Of a stretch of DNA of 64,000 nt, positions 32,001-43,418 are shown one piece after another; the stretch's first letter is position 1; every line of letters begins with the position of its first letter. The DNA comes from Bombyx mori (lineage: Eukaryota; Arthropoda; Insecta; Lepidoptera; Bombycidae). The notes under the pieces were generated by a model. The model did no database searches. It worked only from the letters and a program-made list of their open reading frames with translations, and was not told the DNA's origin. A program made the position numbers and the translations under genes. The stretch lies in NCBI RefSeq assembly GCF_030269925.1, contig NC_085112.1, forward strand, positions 7,255,501-7,319,500, written 5' to 3'.

Positions 32001-33213
32001 ACTGCTTTACAACATCAAAAAACCGTTAGGAAAGTCGATATGTGAGGACCCAAAAGGTAATAATATTTCTTCCGTACGCCATGATTCGCCGCTTAAGCGC
32101 GATAGGGAAATCGTAAATTCGAACGAAAGAATTTTCTTTATAGTCTCCTAAAAAGTTTCTATACACGAGCACGTATTCGAACACAAGAGGCAAAGCGAGA
32201 GCAAATGGCACCGAATTGTAATACCATCCGTTTCTGTAGACAACCCTATTTTTCAAATTTTCTCTTACAATGCGACGAGGTAATATGCGTTTTATTGGAT
32301 CGTTTTTCTTTTGAAAATAAAATACAACGAGTTTTTTTTGTAGAAAAATATTTGGCTCTTATTTCGTTCACGTCGACACGTGAATACGAAACGAGTTAAA
32401 CGAAACAATGTACATATGTATCCCGTCGTTAGAAAATCTTAAAAGTTAGGGTTGGAAAAGATTAAGTTTTTCAAGTATTTCTAATTTAATCTAAAACAAA
32501 TCAGAAATAAGCCAGTAGCTTTCCATGACAAGAATTTGTCAGACTGTTAATTTTAGGAATGTTTACTATTCCGACTGTTCTATTCTGATTTGCTAATAAT
32601 AGCTCTAGGTAGACCAATGTCGAATGGCTGGTGGAAATCGGTTAGCTAAATCAAATTAAAACATTATATAATATACCCGCTTATAAAAAAAAGAGTAAGT
32701 AGAAAAATTATTAAAATGTATACAAAATTCAAAATCGGTTTGTTGCGATAGTAACATATTTTTACGGCTTAATAGTTAGTCAATGGTCAAAAAGGGAATC
32801 CTTTAATATATTTTTGTAAATGTGAAATATCCTGAGTGTACGCAAGTGTGTAACGTATTATTAGACGAGTATTAAAATGTAAAGGAATTTTCCGAATTCT
32901 TTTTTTATTCGATAGATTTACGTCTTCAGAATTTTAGAAAATATTCGCCCTTCTAAATTCTCTACTGAAGACGCTGGAAATATTGAATTCAGAAGAAACT
33001 TTCAACAAATATTAGTTTGAAAATATATGTTTATTAGTGTCTTCGAAATGTAATATTTTCAATTAAATTGTGCCAAAAATAATTTATTTTAGCCGTAAAT
33101 TGTGAAAATTGTTTCTAATTACGGAATGCTACACTAAAGACATAAAATTTGAGTCACGATGAAAGAATAACATTGTGTTATAAAAACAGAATTCTATTTT
33201 TCTATTAACTACA
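29061..33213. other. 4-kb AT-rich stretch, no recognised gene
   Basis: Largest stretch free of recognised elements. Slightly GC-richer patches at 29280-29480, 29990-30110 and 30720-30840 do not form convincing exons. Open frames at 29778-30020, 31548-31841, 31951-32151 and 32205-32399 have no motif I recognise. Confidence 0.45.
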
Positions 33214-33581
33214 ATTTATTTATTTATTTATTTATTTTGCTTATTTATTTATACTTTATGCACAAAACAAAACTTGTACACAGGCGGACTTAATGCCATG
33301 GGCATTCTCTTCCAGTCGACCATAGGGTGGTGCAGAGATAATGCATGGTAGGTGCATTGACAAAAAAAATAACAAACAACAACAACAAAACAAAAAAAAA
33401 GAACAAACTCAAAACAAAAATCTTCCTTAAAATAATATCTCAGTATTATAGAATACATATACTACAATTCAATATACCTATGTATAAAATAGTAAAATAC
33501 ATACATACACATAATTACACACAATAATATACACATGAAAATACACAATTTAGTATTATAGTTAAGAATGGCTAAAAGTAA

Positions 33582-33613
<32 letters not shown>

Positions 33614-33935
33614 ATAATAATAATTGAAAAATGAAATAAACTAGTTTGGAGATGATTCTTCCAGTTTTTTGTGGATGTGTTCGCGAACTTTGAGTTTAAA
33701 AGTAAAGCGATTGCTGATCATCCTGATTTCTTTGGGAAGCGAATTCCATAATATTATGGACTGTACAAAGAAAGAAGAATGTAAAAAATCTGAGCGATGG
33801 ATAGGACATTGTAAGAGACGATTATGTGAAGAACGTAGAATTTTGTCATGGCTTGCGTTCAAGTATTTAAAATGCGATTTTAAGTAAGAGGGTGAAGAGG
33901 CAGAGTCCAAATTTAAAATTTAGTGGTATCGATGT
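33214..33935 (-). mobile_element. 5'-truncated CR1/Daphne-like LINE with (AAAT)n tail
   Basis: Minus-strand LINE end. It has an ORF C-terminus (33641-33910), a long AT-rich 3'UTR containing a (TA)n run (33583-33609) and GTGTACAAGTTTTG...GCATAAAGTATAAATAAAT, and an AAAT-type tail (33214-33253). A close copy lies at 61431-62047. Confidence 0.85.
33641..33910 (-). pseudogene. CR1/Daphne-like LINE ORF, C-terminal fragment
   Basis: 89 open codons ending the ORF of the same element. The end-of-RT motif SFFVQSIILWNSLPKEIR is visible, followed by a basic helix-like tail (KLKVREHIHKKLEE). It differs from the C-terminus of the full-length LINE at 17562, so it is a related but separate family. Lacks EN and RT domains. 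Its last 55 or so residues are nearly identical to 61460-61638. Confidence 0.8.
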
Positions 33936-34829
33936 GGCTATGATGGCTCGATATAGCATGGCTCATGAGAACTGCAGTGGCAGCAGCAGCAGAAAAGGAG
34001 TAACACATGTCGGTTGATCGAGAGCTGTGATTTTAATGGTATTCTTCGAACTCATGTCTCAACACTGTCCAAGCTAAACGTTCTGAAAACCACATAAAAC
34101 TAAACGAAAGCAGCTGTTCATAATCGCGTTTTAATTAAGTACTTCCAAAAATTTAATTATAATAGAAATTTTTATTAAACATAATCTTAAGTGGTTACCG
34201 TCACTGTGCGGGCATCAGCTCAGGCGCTTGATCAAGTTGCGACCTACCCGCTGTTTGTATAAGATACATTAACAAAAGTGATCATAGCGGTAATTAAAGC
34301 TCAGTTCAAAATTGCCCAACACGTATGTTACCTAAATACCAATCACATTTTCATTTAGTTACGAACATTTTTCGATATTGAAATAAAAGATTCACAAAGT
34401 ATTTGCTGTTTCTTTACAATCGGAATACCGAAAACGTGCGGGGAAACGATATTTGAATAAAAAGAATGATTTTCGAACGGAACTACTACGCGTTCGCGCG
34501 ACGGCCAATCTGTTGTATGTAGTATGTATGATGCGGTTATGAGAGTCTGACAGTTCCACGAATCTGTTGCGGTGTATAGGCGATAGACTTTTGAATAGGA
34601 AGCCTTTTGTTTACGCTCAAAATATGCATTCGTTTATGAACGATAAAAGGAAAGTACTATCTGAGTATACAAAATACAAGCCTAATTTATATTTTACTAA
34701 AATAATTCCCTTAAAATATGTCTTGCTACCTTAACTTGTATTTTAAATATTTAATCCATCTTAATATAATAGAGGTGCTTAAAATGTTTTTTCTGTTATC
34801 TATTTGCTTACATGAAAAAACATTTCTCT
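33936..34829. other. AT-rich DNA, no recognised feature
   Basis: A short CAG-repeat patch (TGGCAGCAGCAGCAG) is near 33978. Otherwise nothing recognised. Confidence 0.45.
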
Positions 34830-34846
34830 AGGTATACCTATGAGAT

Positions 34847-35229
34847 TCCGCCTTACGCAGGTCCTCTCGGGGCATGGCTGCTTCGGGAGGTACCTGTGGA
34901 GGGTTTGTAGGAGAGAGCCACATCCGGGTTGTCACCAGTGCGGGCATCCGGATGATGACGCTCAGCACGCACTCGAAGCGTGCCCGCGTTGGGAGCACCC
35001 GCGGCGAGATCTCATCGCGGTGCTGGGGAGGGACCTCTCCTTGCGGGCTGTCATTGCCCGCATGCTAGAGGATGAGAGTTCGTGGGAGGCCATGGCCAGA
35101 TTTTGCGACCTGGTCATGGCGTTCCGCGAGGCTGAGGAGCGCGAAAGGGAGTGGAATCCCTCTTCGGCTCCTCAGCGAAGAAGGCGGGGTGGGCGACGCG
35201 GGCACGATGCTCCCGTTAATCTCCCGTAG
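34847..35229 (+). pseudogene. R1-clade LINE ORF2, C-terminal fragment
   Basis: About 127 codons from FRLTQVLSGHGCFGRYL through the Cys/His motif CHQCGHPDDDAQHALEACPRW to an arginine-rich end. The apparent start codon (34840) comes from the target duplication, not from the element. It belongs to a different subfamily from the copy at 2781 (for example RREPHPGC versus GAEPTAEC). EN and RT are absent. Confidence 0.88.
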
Positions 35230-35570
35230 GGACTGTTGGGTACTGGGTGCGGGGGCGCCCGGTGCTCTGCTCTCGGTTCCGTGGTGAGGCGGCGCAAGGT
35301 GGCTCCTATGCGCCACTCACGGTGTCTCCCGAGACGACGTCCTGCGGGATCTTCCCTGGGATTGGATCTCATCCTATTGTCAGGACGGGTACCGGCGACG
35401 GCGAGCCTGCGGCGCGCATTGTCCGGTACCGTAGGTTTCGTGGAGTCGGAGTGGTGGAGCTCGATGGGGTTTAGTCGGTAGTCGGTTTTGCGGGGCGGGT
35501 CCTGCGTGGTAGACGCCGCGCAGCGCCTCGCGCGCCTTTCTCAAAGCGTAGTCTCCCGGTAGGAATTGGA

Positions 35571-35600
35571 AGAAGAGGAGGACTTTGGTCCTCCTCTTCT
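35571..35600 (+). other. Perfect hairpin in the R1-like 3'UTR
   Basis: AGAAGAGGAGGAC pairs with GTCCTCCTCTTCT, 13 bp, loop TTTG (35584-35587), about 90 nt before the A-rich tail. A position equivalent to the hairpin at 3672 but unrelated in sequence. Confidence 0.75.
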
Positions 35601-35731
35601 CCCTCTTCTTTTCTGGAGGCGCCGGAGTCCGACATAACCTGGTCTATTACCCCTCTCGACCGGGTATCCGTAAATGGATTCCCCAGCGTAAAAAAAAAAA
35701 AAAAGAAAAAAAAAAGGTATACCTATGAGAT

Positions 35732-36273
35732 ATTCCTGAATTGATTGACAAAATTATATTAATATTATGAATAATTATGAAACTCTCCTGCAAAAGTTCG
35801 AGCCAAAATTTATTGAAACATTTGAATCTAAGACTTCTTTTAACGGCGAACTCAGTTACAAAATGACGAGAAGATATAAAACTCCCATATAAGAACATAA
35901 CGTGAACGAAAAATATGATGTTGGCGCGTGATAAAACAATAGGTATGAGCGCTCGCCTTTAAAATACGGCACAGTGAATGCGTTTGACAACTGGCAGTAA
36001 TGTTATGAAGAATGGCAAAACATGACTCTTCTCTAGATCAGACTTTCGGTAAGCAACGGTATTGATAAAAGCACAAAAAATACGCCATATAGGAAGAATT
36101 TAGTGAATTCCGTATGTTCTAAGCATTAACGTTTTTTATTGAATTATTTTTATTGAATTTTTTTTTTTTTTTTTTTTTTTTTTTTCTGCCTAATTACAGA
36201 ATCACCGGTGGCATAAAACCATTATGGAATGCTTGAACATATTGAACGTATTCACAGATCGTTTGGAGCTTTC
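35732..36273. other. AT-rich DNA with a T28 tract
   Basis: A T-homopolymer at about 36158-36186 could be the A tail of a minus-strand retrocopy, but the sequence beyond it (GCCTAATTACAGAATC) is not recognised. Confidence 0.4.
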
Positions 36274-36686
36274 AGGTCTACGGAGGGCAGCGGGGTATTC
36301 CGGGGCACCAGCGGCACTGTCTGGGCGGCCTGACGGGCTACCGTACCGAGACGGCCGACGTTTCAGAGCCTTCGATTCGCCTCGAAGGCTCCGTCGGCTG
36401 GGCGTCCTTGGGGTGAGCCGCGCCGTCTGGTTGTAGTGTTGACCGCGGTAGCCCCCCTACCTCATCCGGGTTCTGACCTCGGAGAGGATCGGACGTCGGG
36501 TGTAAGAGTGCAGGGGAGTCGTTTAGTGGGTGGGTCCTAAAATCCTTGGGCCCGCGATCTGCTCTCAACACCTGCAGATCGTTGAGTCTCACATACCCCG
36601 CGCGCCCCGTATGCGCGGGGACCTCGTAGGAGGTTCGGCCCCCGGGCCGAAAAAAAAAAAAAAAAAAAAAAAAGGTCTACGGAGGG
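36274..36686 (+). mobile_element. R1-clade LINE, 3'UTR-only insertion with 14-bp target duplication
   Basis: AGGTCTACGGAGGG occurs at 36274-36287 and 36673-36686. Between them are about 365 bp of GC-rich 3'UTR and a long poly(A) (36650-36672). The 3'UTR matches the minus-strand element at 42412-43407 (landmarks GATCTGC...GCAGATCG, ACCTCGTAGGAGGTTCGG, GGGCCGAAA). Perfect duplication and long A tail suggest a young insertion. Confidence 0.93.
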
Positions 36687-37537
36687 ACTACGGTTCTTTC
36701 TATAATATATTGTACTGGTTATACCATAGAGGATTTTGTCATTATCTGGGGATTTTTTTGTTTCCTCTTCTTTTAACTATTAAAAGATGTATCCCGATCT
36801 ACCTTCGAGCAGATCACAAGGTGCGTTCTTAAATAATTTAAAATAAATTAGTTAGCTTTTTAAATCCTTTTTGCCACATACTACTTGCCTTAGGAAGGAA
36901 CTGTCTTTCACGTTGTTTCGCGCTGAGCGCTATGACAACTCTTTCTTCCAAAGATATTTGAAGAAAGTTCTCAGTAGTAGACAACGCTATGACGGTGCCC
37001 TTAGAATTGTTAACGTCTATATGTGACGGTCACCATTCATCACTAGAAGGCGCGTTTCTCGTTATTTTATCACAATTATAGCGTACACCTTGTAAGGTAC
37101 AGATCGCAATGAAAGCGATAATTATACTTTAAAACCTTATGATTACTTGCAAACGATTTATTTTTGAACATAAAAATTGGCCGCTTTTATTAAAAACCCA
37201 TTTTACCACCCGAACAATAAATTTAACTGGAACTTGAAACGAAAGGTGGCACGATTTCATTCACTGCGGTTTTATAATGGAAGGCGATATTGGGTGGCGT
37301 AAAATCAGCGTGATTTGAAATGTCCCGCCCGCTTTGCGAATGTCGAGATAAAGGCATCAATCTCTCTTACCTGCAAACATTCAATTCCCTAGAGAGATAA
37401 CCACAAAAATCATTTTTAAGGAAGCATCACCGAAATTGTGTTTCACTTCTTCTTCTGGAGACACATATTAAAATTTAATAATTGGGTTAGTGAGTTCAAA
37501 ATAAGAGGGCGTTATGATTTAAATTTTTATTCCCTTA
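36687..37537. other. AT-rich DNA, no recognised feature
   Basis: Nothing recognised. Confidence 0.45.
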
Positions 37538-37941
37538 CTAGCGGCCCGCTCCGGCTCCGCTCGGTTCTTTAACAAAATTTTTAACGATATTTGACGTTGT
37601 TTTATTTTTTTAAATAAAAGAACACTTATTGCAGCATAACTATAATAGTTAGACATATGCTGTCCCGACACTTTTTGTAAATAATAATGTGTATCATCGA
37701 TAGTTTTCGCCGGGCACGCGACGTAAAGAATATTTTAGGTATTTTTTTACACCTTAGGTTACAATATCGGAGTTTTAGTAAGGACCCCTAATTTTTTTCA
37801 AAAAATATTATAGCCTATGTCACTCCAGAATAGTGTAGCTTCCAAACAGTGAAAGAATTTTTTAAATCGGTTCAGTAGTTTCGGAGCCTATTCAATACAA
37901 ACAAACAAACAAATCTTTCCTCTTTATAATATTAGTATAGA
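37538..37941 (-). mobile_element. Non-autonomous Helitron
   Basis: On the minus strand it starts TCTATACTAATATTATAAAG and ends in a GC-rich region and CTAG (37538-37541), inserted between A (37537) and T (37942). That is the textbook Helitron end structure. Its 5' half matches 40395-40582. Confidence 0.88.
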
Positions 37942-38534
37942 TAACAGTCCAGCTCATCATATCTGGCAAGGTATTATATGTTCTGTTAGACATTTTAATG
38001 CAACTAAAACTTCGATCTATTCTTTCAAGGTTAATTCACATTTTGATACCAATAGCATTGAGTTGGCAAATTGCATCGCCAATCCAATGTGTGACCGAGT
38101 CCACCCCTTTCCATTTACAATGTTTGACAATGTTTACTTTTTATTAATTTGTATATGATAAGCCGCTGAGTTATTTGCTCATTCAATTTATTTCACACAT
38201 CGTTAATATCGTGATTGATTTCGACGCCGGCCCTAACGATACATGAAATATTCGCACTCATTAAATCCCCTGCCACGGGTTCTGAGTGCTCGCAAAACCA
38301 TCATCCAATCAGTACTCGATCGAACATACAAAATAACAATATAAAGAAGCCACTGTGCTTTAAAAAAAAACAAATTTTTAAATAAACGAAATGTTATAAT
38401 TTACGGCAAATTTCAAGAAGTAATCATAGGTTTGGGTGTGTAACTTTCTAAGTATCGTGAACAACATGAACAGATATTCTCGTCTGGAAGAGATAAGTTT
38501 TATATAATGTTATAACTTGTTATTTTGGTATATA
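37942..38534. other. AT-rich DNA, no recognised feature
   Basis: Nothing recognised. Confidence 0.45.
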
Positions 38535-38778
38535 ACTGGTGGTAGGACCTCTTGTGTGTCCGCGCGGGTAGGTACCACCACCCTGCCTATTTCTGCCGTG
38601 AAGCAGTAATGCGTTTCGGTTTGAAGGGTGGGGCAGCCGTTGTAACTATACTGAGATCTTAGAACTTATATCTCAAGATGGGTGGCGCATTTACGTTGTA
38701 GATGTCTATGGGCTCCAGTAACCACTTTACTCCAGGTAGGCTGTGAGCTCGTCCAACCATCAAAGCAATAAAAAAAAT
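38535..38778 (+). mobile_element. Bm1-type SINE, 5'-truncated
   Basis: ACTGGTGGTAGGACCTCTTG through AAGCAATAAAAAAA. Close to the consensus of the other copies. Confidence 0.92.
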
Positions 38779-39166
38779 ATATATATAATCCTGAATGATT
38801 TTTCTTATTCTTTATTTGGAAACATTGACAGAAGTGAAAAAACCTTTGTTTTAGAATCTACTACAATCTCACAAGCTACGAGCGCACTCTGTCTGTTTAT
38901 ATAAAATTAGACTATGAATGAATATAAAAGCAATAATCTCCAAAAAAATCCTCTATCTAACTTAGAAGCCGATGAAAAACCTTCATTTTAATCCGAATTT
39001 CTTATCGTCAACCAGTGCTGAAGTCTCAGAAGTCAAATTTACAATTCAATAGGAACTGCATACTGGCTTTGCATGCCAATACGTCCGTTTCAGGCACATA
39101 CTATCGACTATCCATTTGAGGATGAATGAAATGATTCCAAAGTCAAATTCAGTTTATTTCGATGAT
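38779..39166. other. AT-rich DNA, no recognised feature
   Basis: Starts with a short (TA)n. Nothing else recognised. Confidence 0.45.
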
Positions 39167-39351
39167 TAACCAACAGACGCAGCCCACTGATTTTCTCGCC
39201 GGATTTTCTCAGTGGGTCGCGTTTCGCTTTTAGAACTCATGTCTCAAGGAGGGTGGCGGCATTTACGTTGTAGATGTCTATGGGCTCCGGTAACCACTTA
39301 ACACCAGGTGGGTTGTGAGCTCACCCAACCATCGAAGCAATAAAAAAAAAA
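39167..39351 (+). mobile_element. Chimera: Jockey LINE 3'UTR fragment joined to Bm1 3' half
   Basis: 39167-39228 matches the Jockey-like 3'UTR (AACCAACAGACGCAGCCC, CTCAGTGGGTCGCGTTTC). It changes directly at about 39229 into the Bm1 body (TAGAACTCATGTCTCAAGG) and ends GCAATAAAAAAAAAA. No A-rich run separates them. This fits a template-switch product or deletion between adjacent copies. Confidence 0.7.
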
Positions 39352-39370
39352 GCTCGTCCATATATCGAAA

Positions 39371-39515
39371 CATTATTGCATAGATGGGTGGACGTGATAG
39401 CGGCGTACCTGTGTTCGTGGGCTGTAACTGGCTGCAGCGATGCGATGATGCAGTGAAGGTGCGAGGGAAATTAAAGTGGCAAAATTATGGTACCTACCCG
39501 AGCGGGTATACAATA
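39371..39515 (-). mobile_element. Possible highly diverged Bm1 remnant
   Basis: Begins TTGCATAGATGGGTGGACG and ends GGTACCTACCCGAGCGGG, matching two ends of the Bm1 body in the minus sense, while the middle is not alignable by eye. Would form an inverted pair with 39229-39351. Confidence 0.3.
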
Positions 39516-39945
39516 CGCCATATTATCATCGTGAAAGTCGTTTGTGAACACGTGTACTTATTTTCTTGGAAACATGAATATCTATATGTGTTCTGTACAT
39601 CATAGCGTATAGCCGCAGCATCGCATAATACGAGTACGCACACCAGGCGTCTTATTCTTTGTTCCAGGACGACTTTTGCTTTAGGACCAATATTTTTCAT
39701 CTCTTGTAACACGTGTAGGGTGTAACAGATTCAAATACCACTCATAGGATTCGAGACTTGATGTAGATCATCAGTAGATTTTGTTTATATTATATACTTA
39801 ACAAACAATAGAAATTCAAAATAAAATTATAATATTCTTTTGTTTGAATGATGAATGAAGGTAGCTAGCCTTATTGTATTATAAGTAAATTTAATCACTT
39901 TTTTTTTCATTATACAAATAATAATATAGTATAATTTACCTATCA
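39516..39945. other. AT-rich DNA, no recognised feature
   Basis: Nothing recognised. Confidence 0.45.
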
Positions 39946-40113
39946 TCGTCATAGTTTTATTTTTGTAAATATACTATGTATATTCTTATAATTGAGGGAG
40001 TTAATGCATAATACTACGAACAATTTTTTATTTGTATAGTAATATTTATTCCGCACATGTCTTTCTGAAATAGCCAAAATATATAAATAATTGATATAAC
40101 GGCGTTCCCATTC
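39946..40113 (-). repeat. About 165-bp dispersed repeat, copy 1
   Basis: Nearly identical to 46715-46880 in the same orientation. On the minus strand both are open and encode the same AT-rich peptide (motifs YLYILAISER and VRNKYYYTNKK). Orientation is arbitrary, chosen by the ORF. Could be the 3' part of an unrecognised retroelement ending in AAATAAAACTATG. Confidence 0.75.
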
Positions 40114-40394
40114 TTGAAACCGGAACACTTGGCGGCTTTGTGGCAGCAACAAGCCCACAATACACCCAGCATTCAAATATCATCAACATTCAAGATGGGA
40201 AATTTATATTATGAACGGGGGATACGCGAAATCTTTAGTATCAGTAACTTGAGAAGGTTGGGTATATATTTGCCAATCATGTAGTTAATAGTTGGATAAG
40301 ACTAATCAATAATTTGGCCAATAATGTAGTTCAATACATTTTCGGTTTAGTTCCGCATGTTCATTTCTTTTTAATTATTTTTATTAAATAACAG

Positions 40395-40582
40395 CTTCAC
40401 CCCCCGTTTTAGTAAGGATCCCTAATAAAAAAAAAGAATATAGACTATGTCACTCAGGGATAGTGTAGCTTCCAAACAGTGAAAGAATTTTTCAAATCGG
40501 TTCAGTAGTTTCGGAGCCTATTCAATACAAACAAACAAACAAATCTTTCCTCTTTATAATATTAGTAGTATAGAAGTATAGA
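40395..40582 (-). mobile_element. Helitron fragment
   Basis: Shares the 5' (TC) half of the Helitron at 37538-37941, including AGTGTAGCTTCCAAACAGTG and CGGAGCCTATTCAATAC, and ends at GA|T (40581-40582). The CTAG end is missing. Confidence 0.75.
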
Positions 40583-42400
40583 TTCTATCTTACTTTATAT
40601 TTGGTAAATGTGAAAACAGCGAAAGTAACAAAATTCTCATAATTCGATTGGCAGGATATAGGGAAGCAATTTCCATGAGACCATTATTCAATCGAAACGA
40701 TATATTATCTCGTCCGTAGGTCCAACTGAAGCGTAGCGATAGCTGGCTCTGCAAAAGTTGGCACGGGTGGCAGCTGAAACCACTGCCAATTTCCATTAGC
40801 CCATCATCCAAAACGAAAAAATGCATAGACGATCATTTTTTCATTCAATTAAAATTGGCTTCCAACCAAAATCGCTAGGCATTTTCGCTGGTGCAACAGT
40901 CCTTTTAAAATACTCAGTGATAATTTCGCCGGAATACAAAAGAGAACTCCGATGACTACTATACACAATCAAAATAGAAATAAAATGTTGAAAATACTGC
41001 AACTAAAAGTGAAAATCAAATAAATATTCTGTGGTTGCGTTTTGTCGTTGATTATCGAGTAATATTCGCCGACAACATCGAAAATCCATAAGCTTTCAAT
41101 ATCGTGAAGTTAACTCGGGTTTTGTTCCCAGTGGTTGCTCGATCTGAATATCAAAAATGTGAAAGTGGTCGTCGGTAACCGAGACACGTATATCGGGACC
41201 CTATCACTTCGCTCTTTACTTACTCGCTGGGCGCCATCTGCACATTCTCAACCTAATCCAGTAACAAATTTGATTATGTTATAATACAGCACGCTTTTTT
41301 TTTATTTTAACCTATTAAACAAACAATTAAATACTTCGGTATGTTTGCTATAAAAAGAGGAACGATAAAAATTTTGGAAATTTGAAATTTCAATTCCCGT
41401 CAAGGTATAAGAAAACGGATTTTGTTTCGTCTCACTCCTTGACTAGAAACTTTATGCTTGCAGTTAGTTATATCTCACCTTCCAATTCCAAATTCCAGAT
41501 TGTCAATAAAAATATATAAAAATAAAAATATATTCTTTCCACAAAGAAACAGATATGAAAAGATCACTCGAAATCTTTCTGGGTTGTTTTTGATTAAAAC
41601 AATTTCTTTGTTTTAAATACGAATGCTTTCGACAGTGTCTGTTGTAAGCATTGGACGTGATTTTCAAGAAGATTGGCGCAGTGGAGGGCGCTTTAATGGC
41701 CTCTCGTCAGCGTCTCACCGGGCTCTCAGGTCACTTCGTTACTCAGATTGTACAGCCCGTTATATGTACTTTGAATAATCTTACGGAAACTTCGGTTTCT
41801 ACACGAAGTGCCAACTATAATTGGAATCATGCGTGCGATGTGAAGGCAGCTTTATCACGTGCTTGTTACCTTAATATTACTACTTAGACAATTGCGGTCG
41901 GAATGTTTGAGCGTATTACTAGTAGTCAATTACACGCAAATGAGTTAATTTTCAACTGTACTACACAGTATAATGTTGCTTAATTTTAACACTATAGACA
42001 CGCAAACAATTCACTTCCGTAAACACATATATTCGTGAATCAGTGGCAATGCATTTATTGATGCAAATACATCCTTCAGCGATTCGGTTGGAAGCGGCCT
42101 ACTCAATATGCTCTCTCGCTCGTATTGTGAAGCTCGTGTGCGAAGTTGAGTATGTTGAACCGCACTAGTGCGTAAATGCTGTACTAATATGCCGTATAAA
42201 CCAATTTGATTGATCTTCAACTTCGTGGAGACATTTAATCATAGAATTGAATTGTATTCAATACCATGTAAAGGTTTATGAAATGAAAGTGATACTTAAA
42301 GGTTAACATTATATCAATAAAATCATAGCCGATATTCAAGTTGTAATATCAGTGTGATAATTTTTTCTCTAAAGGAGCAGATAGGTTTAGCGTCCGCGTT
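40583..42400. other. AT-rich DNA, no recognised gene
   Basis: Open frames at 40590-40826, 41651-41887 and 42011-42220 have no motif I recognise. 41640-41760 and 42060-42180 are slightly GC-richer. Confidence 0.4.
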
Positions 42401-43418
42401 GAAGTTGGTGCATTTTTTTTCGGGCCGGTGGCCGAACCTTCTACGAGGTCCCCGAGGCGGGGTATGTGGGACTTGACGATCTGCAAGGTGTTAGGAGCAG
42501 ACTGCGGGCCCAAGGAATGTTAGGGCCCACCCACTAAATGACTCCCCTGCCCTCTTACACTCGACGTCCGATCTCCGTCCGGGGTCAGAACCCGGTCAGA
42601 GTAGGGGGGTTTCCGCGGTCAACACTACAACCAGACACGCGGCGCCACCCCGAGGACGCCCGACCGACGGGTCGTCGAGGCGATAGTCGACGACTAAGGA
42701 CGTCGGTCTCCGCGGTACGGCAGCCCTATAAGGCCGCCCGGGCGATGCCGCTGGTGTTCCGGGATACCCCGCTGGGCCAGAACCAGCCTGTCGGGTCGGA
42801 ACGCGATACACCGCCGACCGGGTTGCTCTTCCTCAGTATGTTCGGCGACGACAACGACGACGAAAATGCGGACCGCATCGCTGTCCGTAGCCGCCGACAC
42901 GTCGTCCCGTCCTCCTGGTGCCAGCGCGCTAGAATGACGGTAGCGTGCGGTGCAGCCTCAACCCCCTTAGGTCACTCCGTGACCATCACCGGGAGGAGAC
43001 TACCTCCTCAAAAATAGGGGCTTGAGCTGGACAAACGCCCTCCTCCGACCCCCGGCTCGGCGGCGGCCGCGCGGCGCCGAGAGCAAAGAAGAGCTCTCCC
43101 TCTCCCGTTCCGCCGCCTCCTTCTGCGAGATGGTGGACTCGCAGAAGTCGAGCATCGCTTGCCAGGGCTCGTCGCTGCCAAGCATCGTAGCCACGACGGT
43201 CGGTAGCAATAAGTCCGGTGCTATTTTTGCAACGAGGACGTGTCCCGTGAGCACCTGCGGCGCTCGGAAGGTGAGACGTCCTCGGTCGCGATTCACCCAG
43301 TCCGAGAGGACCGGGCGGATCACCTCAATGGTTCGTCGCCCGTAGGCGGGGTCCGCCAGGCGGCGAGACCACGCCGAGATTGAAGCTTCCGCGCTCAAAC
43401 TTCCGCCGAAGTTGGTGC
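42401..43418 (-). mobile_element. 5'-truncated R1-clade LINE nested in an old Bm1, 11-bp target duplication
   Basis: GAAGTTGGTGC flanks the insert at 42401-42411 and 43408-43418. The minus-strand element (42412-43407) has a short A tail (T run 42413-42420), GC-rich 3'UTR and an ORF2 remnant. Its right flank continues as a degenerate minus-strand Bm1, so the LINE inserted into a pre-existing SINE. Confidence 0.9.
43000..43407 (-). pseudogene. R1-clade LINE ORF2 C-terminal fragment lacking its Cys/His motif
   Basis: Open from the truncation point (SWSRRLAD-like start AWSRRLADPAYGRR) to an arginine-rich end. Compared with the copy at 2781, about 43 residues are missing between LTGH and VLVAKI, removing the whole Cys/His motif while keeping the frame (about 129 nt). 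Otherwise the two are closely related (SRRLADP, ESTISQKEAA versus ECTISQKEAA). No initiation codon of its own; non-functional without EN/RT. Confidence 0.85.

Larger units (their letters stand above)
34830..35731 (+). mobile_element. 5'-truncated R1-clade LINE with 16-17-bp target duplication
   Basis: The element (34847-35715) is flanked by AGGTATACCTATGAGAT at 34830-34846 and 35715-35731 (first A shared with the tail). It carries the ORF2 C-terminus, GC-rich 3'UTR with a 13-bp hairpin and an A-rich tail (35690-35715, two G interruptions). Long perfect duplications suggest a recent insertion. Confidence 0.93.

Noticed and set aside
33583..33609. (TA)n as an independent microsatellite feature
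   Set aside because: Lies in the 3'UTR of the CR1-like LINE and a related AT-rich run sits at the same place in the copy at 61431.
42538..43017. 159-codon plus-strand open frame in GC-rich DNA
   Set aside because: It is antisense to the 3'UTR of the minus-strand R1-clade element; no recognised domain.
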